Part shown: piece by piece, positions 23,923 to 34,295 of the stretch
How the letters are laid out: the number at the start of each line of letters is the position of its first letter
How positions within the stretch are numbered: the stretch's first letter is position 1
From: Leucocoprinus leucothites
Taxonomy: Eukaryota; Basidiomycota; Agaricomycetes; Agaricales; Agaricaceae
Reading direction: 5' to 3'
DNA: 64,000 bases
Assembly: GCA_013368445.1 (NCBI GenBank)
Contig: JAACJO010000015.1
Location: forward strand, 806,001-870,000
The notes under the pieces: generated by a model
What the model was told of the DNA's origin: nothing
What the model saw: the letters and a program-made list of their open reading frames with translations, nothing else
The model's database searches: none
Made by a program: the position numbers and the translations under genes

Positions 23923-24295
23923 TGTTGAATCATGTGCGCGTTTACACGCTGCTACGTTCGTGTTCACTCTCAATTATGACCTATGCATTCTATTATTAGA
24001 TACCACTATGTTCACGCACCGATACTTCGTGCGGACCTTACATGTTTTACTATACGTTTTACCTGTACCCTATACCACCTCGAAACGATGGTGTAATACC
24101 CTCTTTATAGTAGAATTATTCGAACTCTTTAGTATAAATACCTTGTATTTTCTTCGTTATTCTACAGTCAATTCTATCTACTCAGTCGCAACTACTACCT
24201 CAAACTTACTCCCATAACAGACTAACTGCCTAGTAAAGTGAGTACTGACCTCGTCGTCTACCTTCACCGCTACGCTCCCCGTTGCTGCTTCGACA
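23923..24295 (+). repeat. 3' LTR of the copia element
   Basis: This is the partner of 17893-18265, of the same length and, by eye, the same sequence. It supplies the end of the element's transcript. Because it holds a copy of the TATA box (24133-24140), it could also start transcription outward toward the NACHT gene. Confidence 0.95.
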
Positions 24296-24300
24296 GATAT
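24296..24300. repeat. Target-site duplication, right (GATAT)
   Basis: This is the right-hand copy of the 5-bp target duplication that flanks the element. Confidence 0.93.
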
Positions 24301-24663
24301 ATGCTAATTCTGGGTGACACTGCCGAAGAGCCGATAAAGGGCCAAGCAAGGTCAATGCCGTGGCTCGCCCACGGCCTCTAGTAGGTATATTGGAGTAAAA
24401 ACACAGACGTCTGTAGTTTATGGACATGTCACGCCGTGGTGAACATTGTTGCGTCACAGCACCAATACTACGATACAGCTTTCGCAGCAGTCGACCCTAA
24501 CCAGTGTGCATCTTCTGGTCACCAGCCATACTCCTCTGCCTGTGCTATGAAGAAATTCGTTGAAGACTTTATACCTAGCAAATGGCGCAATGTAAATATG
24601 TTATTCATATCACTTGTCCAATGGCTCATCTCGATTGATTAATTTCGATAGCGCAACAAACCA
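24301..24663. other. 5' flank of NACHT copy C
   Basis: No exon is supported. The part from about 24480 resembles the flank of NACHT copy B at about 5550-5720. The retrotransposon's 3' LTR lies immediately to the left. Confidence 0.4.
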
Positions 24664-24900
24664 TTGCAAAGAAATGGCCCACGGGGCCATACTGATATCC
24701 GAACTCATGGGACGGACGAATCCGATGGCATCTCTCGTTTACCTACAGACGGACACGACGGGTCCTCGCGAACGACTGATCCAAGTCCCCTAGCGATAGC
24801 AATTCATGAACCATCTCATACCAGTCCTACTCCTGCTCTGAACTATCAGGCCCCCAAAAGTGCCTCTCACAGGGTACTACCAATCTTTCAGTCGTCAAGC

Positions 24901-27486
24901 ATGTCCTCGTCTATAAACTCTGTACAAATATCTGTCACTCGCGATCGATCATCTACTCCAAGTGTTGTACTGGAACCCAACAACATCTCACAAATTTTCG
25001 TTGACCAGGAGCAAACTCCCAGTACTGGGTCAGCGCCACGACATAGTCCAATGCAGTTGTCCTTGCCAACTTCAATACTAGCTTCGCAGTTTCACGATGA
25101 TGAGACCACTGCTTCCCAAACAGGCGGCAAGCGAGTTCATGGTGCGACAAACGTGTATCCCTGTCAGTTCATCATTTGACAATTTCGCAACTGCTCAGGT
25201 TTCTTCGCCAACGCTCACTACGTAAACATGTATAATCCAGTTATGCAGGATTTCAGTAATCAGACCGCGAACCCATGTGAGTAGATGTATGATCTTGTCG
25301 TCTGAAGCCACTCACCTCGTTCATTCTTAGTTATGGAGAACCTCGCCAAGCATACAATGCCAGGAGCAGCTTATGATTCCTCTGCACGCTTTCCACCCCC
25401 TCGATGCCATGCCGGCACCCGGCTCGAGACAGTAGAACAGGCACGCAACTTCTTTAATGCCTCCGGATGTAAGAAGCGGCTTCTATGGATTGTTGGTCCT
25501 GCCGGTGTCGGGAAGTCGGCGATTATGCAGACCATTGCTGAAACCTCTCCAAATCTTGGCGCGTCCTTCTTCTTTACTGCCAACGTCCACGACGACCCCT
25601 CCAAGCTTTTCGTGACGCTCGCATATCAAATATCCGTTCACCACTCAGCCTATCGTGAGATTCTGCAAGCGCAACTCACCCTTGACCCTACACTACTGGA
25701 GAAGGCCACTACTGTACAGTTCGAGGCTTTATTTATTAACCCGTTCGCAATCTCGATGATACACGGAACGTCTGCCCCCCTCCTTATCCTTGTTGATGGG
25801 CTCGACGAGTGTGCTGGGTCTGGGGCCCAGCGCCAAATCCTTGAACTCGTTTCGGGTTTCACTACCCGTTATCCCTCTGTGCCGCTTCTCTGGATCATCG
25901 CCAGTCGACCAGAGCCCCATATCACATTATTCTTTGACCGTTTAATGGGCGCAGCTGTATATGATAAGCTCGAACTCAGCTATGACTCCACAGAGAGTCG
26001 TCGGGATGTCGAGCGCTTTCTTCGTGATCGATTGTCGAAAATCCGGGACGAATACCCCCAGGGGCTTTCGCACCTTCCACAATGGCCGCTGGAGAGCCAA
26101 GTATTACCATTGCTAGCTGCAGCAGATGGGATGTTTGCGTACGCTGAGGCTGTCAGTTGCTTTATTGAAGACTCGAACATTGCAGACCCTGTGTCTCAGC
26201 TCGAAACTGTACTCGATATCATCAATCACACATCGGCCGCTGCCATTGGGGGGCAGAGCTCCCCCATGGCTCAGCTCTATGCGCTTTATGACCGCATACT
26301 TTCTCGCATCCCTTCACATATCCTTCCGATCACTAAACATATTTTGATGGGTACTGGGGTTACAGGATGTTCCAACTACTGGAGTACATTGGGACAAGCA
26401 TGCCAACGACTTGGTCTAACAGCATCAAAAGCCTACAGTGCTCTCCATCACCTTCATGCAGTCCTTGTCATCCCTGCACCAGAAGCTTCCTTTGGCAAAT
26501 ATGGGTGTGTTAAAGCTCGCCACAAGTCTTTTGTGGATTTTATCTCTTCTCGATTCCCTGATCTCATAGGGGAGAATTGGGACAAGTTGCGCTTCTCTTG
26601 TTATCTTCGAATTTTGAAAGATACCCGTATTGGCGGTGCAGTTTTACCATAATTTCCTGATCGAAAATGAAGTCACTGACTACTGGACTATCAGGAAAAC
26701 TTGGCAATCATCCATATCAGCATATTATCCTGCACTGGCCAAATCCTGGAGAGCTGGTTCAAGATCAGCAAGCGTGGATGTACTCTGAGGCTTCGGAGTA
26801 TTTAAGTCGATCTGGGCTACTCAAATCACACCTTCTATCCGGAGATCCTGGTGTACTGCATGCATTGCGTACAATGTCCATTGGACCTGCTCAGGGGGGG
26901 CGTTTCGGGCTCTCGGGGAGTAATGCATATCTCTGGATTTTTGTAAGTTTTTCTTCCAGATTGCCAGGTTTCGAACAGTTATCAGACACACATACAGGAT
27001 GATCGTTCTCTCTCTCCTATCCTCAGGAAACAGGGGCTTCTACAAGATTGGAAAATCGGCTCTCTTGATCTTGATCGTGTCAACACTGACTACGGCCTTC
27101 ATACCATCTGTGAGTCAGGCGAAGTGATGTATAATTCACAAAGGGTGCGGGAATGGGGATCAAGGGACAGAGTGAGAACTCTGATTTCATATTTGATTTT
27201 GTTATTAACATGATTTAACCAGCCTAGCCATGACATATCCTACGGCAAGTCTGATGGAGATGGCGAGCGTTATAGAATACAGCGAATTGGGCCATGCAGG
27301 TGTCAATGTACTCGAGTGGTTTGGGATCATCTGGAGTACGCTCAGGTGCACTCTCCAGAGAGATTAGCCATGGCCTACATTCCTGCTCATAGGCGAGGAA
27401 TTGTTGTTTGTGACCTTCCCGACCGAAAGTACGGGGATATGAAATGGAGATACATTATTCCTTATATTTTCCCTCCTGATATGTAA
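24901..27486 (+). CDS. NACHT-domain STAND protein copy C, open
   Basis: A putative intracellular NTP-driven sensor of the STAND/NLR type. The exon frame is open from 24664; the first in-frame ATG is 24901, so an upstream exon is possible. Likely exons are 24901-25159, 25199-25276, 25331 to about 26634, about 26695-26943, 26999-27171 and about 27222-27486. The long exon starts near MENLAKH (25333). It carries the P-loop GPAGVGKS (25498-25521), Walker B LLILVDGLDEC (about 25781-25813), the SRPEPHI sensor-like stretch and a helical or winged-helix region. No WD40, ankyrin or TPR repeats follow. Instead there is a conserved tail with a CxCxC cluster and a WRYIIPYIFPPDM end. The first exon is Ser/Thr-rich without a recognised effector domain. 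Introns keep phase, and all three paralogues share the layout. Function is inferred from the family only. Confidence 0.8.
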
Positions 27487-30255
27487 TTAGCGGCTTTGAC
27501 ATGTTTTAGTTTTCGATGCGTCGATACCCTTCTCTGGCAATTGTAATACCATCACTCGTGGATCTAAACAGAAGACACTGCATTGTTACTGTGATGAGGC
27601 AATTGACTTATGCTCAGTAAGCGATTTACACCAAACGATCACAAGAATCAATTTACTTGAGTAACATAGGTAGTTCAATGTTCAGGTCGGACAACCTCGT
27701 ACTCATGTCAATAATTCCCTACTTTGTTGCCAGGCTGCTCGCGCCCGACTCGTTCACAATCTGCGACATACTATCGAAGCAATAGTCGTTCCGTCTCATC
27801 ATGGTAGTGAATCACGGTAGTCCTTCCTTGGGAAAATCGCACACTAGTTTTGATGAAGCTACACAATCTCAGGAAGAGCGTGGATAAAGGTGCAGGTATC
27901 ACTCACTGCACCGAGCCGACTCCGACAGTTGCAAGATTCCAGCGCGAAAGTGCAGGCGCATCACCAAGCCCACTCGTGCATTAAGCATTGCATTTCTTCC
28001 GGCCTCCGTGAGAAGCACCATTGAAGAGGAGAAAGGCCTTGACGATCAACATCTCAGCGTGTGGCCGGAGTTGACTCAAGAAAAACCTGAAGCCCGTTCT
28101 CGAACATTTCGGGGCCTATAACGCTACCCTATAAGATTAGATAAGGTCCGAGAAAGAAATTAGTCGCTTATTCTTATTTAGATCGGATGGGGGTACGCAT
28201 ACGCAGTCGTGTGGTTGAGTTGGGTCTCATTTCGCGATTCTGAGCTTGTCGAGGTCGAGGGTGGAAATCACGCGTGCCAAGCGTGATGCTCTCCCCCATC
28301 ATATTGAGGTGGCTTCGGGGCGCCAGGGCAGCGAGGTACATGTACAGGTGGAATGCTTCTGAGCAAAATTGCATTGGTATATGAGATATTTTGAGGGCGT
28401 TGTAATGAGGTGACTTTTCGGGTTTGGAGAATGGTGAACAGGGGTCGAGGAGCGTCTATTACGCTCCACCGCCGGATGCTTTTATCCCCGCGGCTGGCGC
28501 AATTTTAAAGCCAAAGGAGCGATTTTGCGGAAATTGTAGAGCAGGATGTAGGGACGTGGTTCAAATCTGGTTGTGAGGTTCATTGAAGAGCTGGGGACTG
28601 ATTGAAGTTGGGAGGAAGTCACAAAAAATCGTTTGGGTGTTGTGCTAAAATTACTTTCACTGTATGGCTGTACACGTAGTGTTAGTTCTATTTTAAAGTT
28701 CAGAGTATGCGGAGGGGTTTACCTGAGTGTACGACGACGATGTTCTAAGCTCATTTCCAGCTTGCAAAAAGGTTTCATCACGTGACCTTATGTTGGTAAG
28801 GAAGGGTCACTACAAGTTGATCTGGGGAGCGGAGGCGTGGTCGAGGATGAGCGAATCTGGGCTTGAAAGTACCGGAGTGCACTCCTCCTGCTTTATATGA
28901 CCTATAGGTATGGTGGTGGGGTCAATAGTCGATGAAATCTTGGTTCGAGTGTCGTGGGCGCTTAACAGCTGATTTCGGTCGGTGCGGTGGGCTGTTTCGA
29001 GAGACAAAATCAGGACAAGAGCTGGAGAGGGAGGTAACAGAGGCTAATTTATGCATACAAGTATGTTTCTAGTGCTGCAGATCGCCTTTTTAATGCAAGT
29101 TCAACGTTTGACAGCGGCCTCCGTCGGGCTGGAGAAACGTGTATAGTCCCTTCGGGACGCAGATCAAAGGAGGCCTGATGAGGATTGAGTTGTGCGAGCG
29201 CGGGCCTAGATGAGGTATTCATACGTGCGTTAACTCTTAAGGTAGAGGAGCAAAGGGGAGAATTCATCACTGACGAAGAGGATTTGTAGCGCGTCAAGAA
29301 TTTCAGCTACAGTGAGCCCTTATGGGATTGCTGAAGGAAGACCAAGGCCATCGGTTACCCCTGCAGTTCATAGTCAGATCAACGGCTTTTCGGAAGAAAA
29401 TCAAGGACGGACTCTGGGCTTGGGCGACTCACGACCAGTAAGTACCCTGAGTTATAGACGAGGGGCCTCCAGGACTTTCCGAGTCGACGTCATGTCAGAG
29501 CAGGGGTGCAATTCGGCAGAGCCTGTATGACTGTCAATCGTAATCCGTCTTGGATGGTTGATATGTGAACGGTGTAGTGGTGAACAGTTGGATCACCCGT
29601 TCCCTCAACTCTTCGACTGTGAGAGCACGGGTATCTGCACGGTCTACGCCCGCGCTGTTTCATGGCGCCTACAGTACGCCTTGCGTCGAAATGAATCAAT
29701 GATAGCTGAGCGTCAAATATCGAGCAGTATGTCACATGCGCAAGAAGATTCGGCAACGGGCCGGGTTCTAATATATAAACCTGGCCAATGGGTGAGTATT
29801 TCGGGTCTTGGAAACACAAGAAGGCGTTGACGCACAGCGTTTTCCAACGAGTGTAGTAAGGTTGGAGTCGGACCGGGATTTTGCTCGAGTACGAGTAATA
29901 ATAACGGGGATCAAGAGGATTTTCGGAAATAGCCTGCTGTGCAGTGTTGAGTTTGTTGTTGATAATCCGATCAATACATAGTTAAGCGACGCGCGTGGGT
30001 GACGACTGGTCGGTTCGGAGCTTTCGCGAGGGATCTACGTACGGTGGAGAATTTTCTTTGTTTATTGCCTGCTCGTCTCGGTTGCTTATGGCCGATATGT
30101 CGTTAGGTCAGGACGGCACTCATCGTAAGCTGGGGGTGCTCAGTTTTGTTTATATGGGCCGATCAGCGAACGCTTTCCATTCTGGAGGAAGGGTTCCTGA
30201 AAACGGAGGGACGTGTGGCCAAGCCTGAGCGGAGTAAAAGGGAATATCTAATGAG
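27487..30255. repeat. NACHT-to-HK intergenic segment, copy C
   Basis: No gene is supported. From about 28010 to the HK start at 30463 the stretch is repeated at about 31915-34295, about 3.85 kb further right. More distant copies follow the other NACHT genes. The block around 29480-30250 is the best conserved part (compare 33370-34090). Short frames are not shared among copies. Confidence 0.65.
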
Positions 30256-30264
30256 TTGAGCAGA

Positions 30265-30462
30265 AATGATCTTGACCCAGTTTGTGGTAAGCGTAGGAAA
30301 CTGATCATCGGGGTCTTCCTTTGCCTTTCTTCTTCTACTCACAGTGGTCACTTCAACCCACTCACAGCACACACACACACACAGCACACACCCTCCATTT
30401 CCTGCCTCACTGTCCTACAAACGGCAGAAACCACGACTTGGTCTCCACACTGCCATCAGCCC
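30265..30462 (+). promoter_or_regulatory. Conserved HK 5' leader, copy 6
   Basis: Nearly the same as the leader of the intact HK gene (34105-34295). It includes GAAACTGATCATCGGGGTC and a CA-dinucleotide microsatellite at about 30366-30390 that is longer than in the 34-kb copy. Confidence 0.45.
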
Positions 30463-31860
30463 ATGACGCACATCACAGATCCGGCACTTTCACCCTCGCA
30501 CGACGGGGACCCTTTCCTGCGACACATCGTTCTCCTCTTATCCGTCTACGAACTCGGTACTAAGTCAGCTCCAGCCCCTGTCTGGCATGGGGCGAGAACG
30601 TTGCAGACGGATGTGATTATACAAGCTATTGTTGCGTTAGGGGGGAGACTATGGAATGCGGAAGAGGATGTGAGGTGTCATAATAATCATGCGAAATTAG
30701 ATGCGCATGTTTCGTTTCCGCTCCACCATTGGATGTGGACTCTCCGAAACTGGATGAGCGTTCGAGTGCGGGGGTGAAGGACAGGGAGAGGGGGGAGAGT
30801 GAGGGAGGGAAGGGTATCAAGGAGTTGTTTGTCGTGAATCATACGTTTACGCCGTTGGCTCCTGTAGAGGAGGACAGCAGTTCAGATGGACTCCAGAATG
30901 ACTCCTCATCGACGACCAAATCATCGTTGTTGTCATCGTCTTCCGCTCCTTCAGGGACGACATTCTCACCGTCGCCCTCTTCCTCCAGTTCTACACCCAA
31001 ACAATCAAACTCGAAATCGAAATCAGATCGCTCAAGTGCTACGCCTACTACCAATCGCACTCGCTCAAAACCCTCCTTGTCACTCGGCACTCTCCCCAAT
31101 TTATTCGAAATGTGTCAACTCTTTTCCAGCTTATCCGGTCTCCAACCTACACTCGCCGCACATGCTCAAGCCGTAGCAAGTAACGGCAACCTGAACGGCC
31201 CGACACCCACGCCCCCCATACATTGTCCGTTCTGTCATCGCGGTTGGGGAGGCCGTTCCGGTGGACTCATCTCGGCTGATTCGTCATCCATGATCGTACC
31301 CTCTATGGGTCCCCTCGCAGCTGCCGTTGAATCAGGCACCTCGGCTGTGGAAGAGCTGAAGCTCTTGAAAGCTCAAGTATCAGATGTTGCGAGGGTGTGT
31401 AATGCCGTAGCGAGAGGTGATTTGAGCCAGAAGATTGCTGTACCAGTGTAGGGAGTGGTGATGGTGCAGCTGAAGGATGTGGTTAACACGATGGTGGATG
31501 GACTTGAACAGTTCGCGAAAGAGGTGATGAGGATCAGCCAGGAAGTCGGGACCGAGGGAAAGCTGGGGGGCCAGGCGTCAATGTTGGATCTCGAGGGCAC
31601 TTGGGGAGAGTTGACGGGTGTTGTGAACAAGTTGGCGGCGAGTTTGACGTTGCGGGTATGTAGCTGGGTTTTTCTCGCAACATGTTTTTGTTAATATGAT
31701 GTGCTCATGGTGGACGATGGCTAGGTCGATCGGACGTGTCTGGGTCTTGTGGACCAAGTGCGGTCTATTGTAGTGGTTACAACTGGTGGTGATGTAGAAG
31801 ATTGAGATTCAGGTGGAGGGTGCCGCCGGCGTGAAATGTCAACTTTGAAGAGTGCGTTGT
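30463..31860 (+). pseudogene. 5' half of hybrid histidine kinase, copy 6
   Basis: The N-terminal domain starts at an ATG (30463; motif [17 protein letters not shown]). Frame is lost at about 30685-30730 through small deletions. It is open again from 30729 through the Ser-rich linker and the start of HAMP 1 ([14 protein letters not shown]). TAG at 31449-31451 then replaces the CAG of the other copies, a single C-to-T nonsense change. HAMP 1 continues afterwards to a donor at about 31656. Fragments of HAMP 3 (about 31720-31855) follow without HAMP 2. After about 31860 the sequence switches to the intergenic repeat, so all catalytic domains are missing. This is a clear pseudogene. Confidence 0.8.
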
Positions 31861-31899
31861 CTTTACCTCTGTCGGTATTTGGTTCTCACTTGGCATACA

Positions 31900-34090
31900 T
31901 ACATGATTGTTGAATGCCAGACAATGAATGTGAAAAGCGTCATGGAAGGGGAGAAAGGTCTCAACGACCAAGATCTCAGAGTGTGGCTGGAGCTAACTCG
32001 AATTAGACCGTTCCTGAGCATTTCGGGCCCTGTAAGAAGATCGAATAATGTCTGAGAGGAGAAATTAGCCGTTCATTCATGCTTGGATAGGGCGGAGATA
32101 GACGTACGCAGTCGTGTGATTGAACTAGGTCTCATTCCGCGATTCTAAGCTTGTTAAGGTTCGGGGTCGAAGTCACGCATACCAACGCAGCGCTCTCCCC
32201 CCATCAGGCTGAGGCAACTTCAAGGGTCCAGGTGGAAAGTCACTGGATCCATTGCGTTTGTATACGAAATATTGTAGGGCTGTTGGGGAAGCTGTGGTGG
32301 GATATTTTGCCCAGGCTCGGAGATGGTGGTTCGGGTTCAGGGGCGTCTATTACGTTCTACGGGAGTTTTTATTATCGTAGATAGGGCAATGTTACTGCAC
32401 GAGAAGAGTGAATTTGCGGAAATCGTAGATCTTCTGAGAATGTAATAACATGGTTCAAATCCTCTCGTGAGGTCTATTGAAGAGCTGGGGGTTGATTGAG
32501 CGGCGTGGATGTTGGTAGGATGTCATGTGGGGAGGAAGTCGCGAAAAGGTTTGGGTGTTTTGATAAAATTACTTTCGGCGTATGGCTGTATACGTAGTAT
32601 TAGTTCCACCATGAAGTTGAGAGTATGCCGAGGCACTTACCTGAGCGTATGACAACGATCGTGACTGAGCTCATTTCCAGCCTCTGTGTTCCATCACGTG
32701 ACCTCACGCGAGCGACAATGCAAGGATACAAGTCGATCTACAGAGTGGAGGTGTGGTCGAAGGCGAGTGAACCTAGGCTTGAAAGTATCGGGGTATCTGC
32801 CTCCTCCTTCCTATGACACAGAAGAATAGTGGCGGGGCAAATAGGCGAGGAAATCTCGGTTCGAGTGTTGTGAGCGTTTGAATCAAGGTGATTTCGATCG
32901 GTGCGGTGGACCGCTTCGAGGAGAGACAAAGTCAGGACGGGAGTTGGAGAGGGAGATCGTATAGGCTAATTTGTACATACGGGTATGTTCCTAGTGAAGC
33001 GGTTCGTCCTTTGAAGCTGCAAATTCCACAGTGGCCTGCTGTCGGGCCGGAGAAGTATGCATAGTCCCTTCGAGACGCAGATAAAAGGGAGGCATGATGA
33101 AGATTGAGCTGTGCGAGCGCGTTCGTTGGGTGAAGGGCCTATGCGCGAGCCAACTCGAGGCTGGGGAGGGAGAAGTGGCATATCACCACTGATGATGTAC
33201 ATGGGAGCCCTTATAGGGTTGAAGTCGAATGAGGGCTATGGCCTTCGGTTATCCCTACGAATACCAGTCAGACCAACAACGAGGACCATGACGGACTTTG
33301 AAGCTTGAGCGACTCACTACCAGTAGTCCGAGATACAGAATAATGCGCCTCTAGAATTTCCCGAGCCAGCACCACGTTAGAGCAAGAGTGCAGTTCAACA
33401 GAGCCAGTGAGGCGTCGACCGTCAACCGTAGTTGGACCACTCGTTCCCGTGTGTTTGCTTCTCCAGCTCTTCAATGGGGCACGACTGCATCCATGCTGCG
33501 AGTCCCATTTTATGGCGCCTACAGTAGTACGTCCGATAGCTGAGTGTTGAATGTCGAGCAGCAGTATGTCACATGCGCAGGAAGATTCGGCGACGGGCCG
33601 GGTTTTAATATATAAATCTGACCAATGGGTGAGTATTTCGGGTCTCGGAAACACATGAAGGCGTTGACGCACAGCGTTCTCCAAAGAGTGTAAGTAAGGT
33701 TGGAGTCGGACCGGGATTTTGCTCGAGTACGAGTAATAATAACGGGGATCAAGAGGGTTTTCGGAAATACCCTGCTGTGCAGCGATGAGTTTGTTGTTGA
33801 TAATCCGATCAATACATGGTTAAGCGACGCGTGTGGGTGACGACTGCTCGGTTCGGAGCTTTCACAAGGGATCTGCATACGTTACGGTGGAGAATTTTGT
33901 TTGTTTGTTGTCTGTTCGTCTCGGTTGCTTATGGCCGGTATGTCGTTAGGTCAGGACAGCGCTCATCGTAAGCTGAGGGTGCTCACTTTTTTTGTTTATA
34001 TAGGCCGATCAGTGAACGCTTTCCATTCTGGAGGAAGGGTTCCTAAAAACGGAGGGACGTGTGACAAGGTCTGAGTGGGGTATTAATGAA
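31900..34090. repeat. Intergenic segment, tandem copy upstream of intact HK
   Basis: A second copy of the sequence at about 28010-30250, joined directly to the broken end of HK copy 6. No NACHT gene accompanies it, so it arose by a tandem duplication of the intergenic region plus HK, not of the whole unit. Nothing coding is recognised. Confidence 0.7.
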
Positions 34091-34104
34091 TTGGGCAGAA
34101 ATGA

Positions 34105-34295
34105 TCTTGACCCATTTTGTAGTGAGCGTGGGAAACTGATCATCGGGGTCTTCCTTTGCCTTTCTTCTTCCACTCACAGTGGTCACTTCAACCCACTCAC
34201 AGCACACACACACAGCACACACCCTTCCCCCTTCCTGCCTCACTACCTTACAAACGGCAGAAACCACGACTTTGTCTCTACACCGCCATCAGCCC
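34105..34295 (+). promoter_or_regulatory. 5' leader of the intact HK gene
   Basis: A conserved leader (compare 12760-12943 and 30265-30462) with a short CA repeat and a pyrimidine-rich stretch just before the ATG. This fits a fungal 5' UTR or core promoter. Confidence 0.45.

Larger units (their letters stand above)
17893..24295 (+). mobile_element. Complete Ty1/copia LTR retrotransposon
   Basis: A 6403-bp element with all expected parts: two 373-bp LTRs that begin TGTTGA and end CGACA, a 5-bp target duplication GATAT on both sides (17888-17892 and 24296-24300), a primer-binding site directly after the 5' LTR, one long Gag-Pol frame and a purine-rich tract before the 3' LTR. The domain order protease-integrase-reverse transcriptase-RNase H places it in Ty1/copia (Pseudoviridae). 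The LTR pair shows no difference by eye and the frame has no stop, so insertion is recent and the copy may still be mobile. It sits upstream of the NACHT gene at 24901, in the same orientation. Confidence 0.97.
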
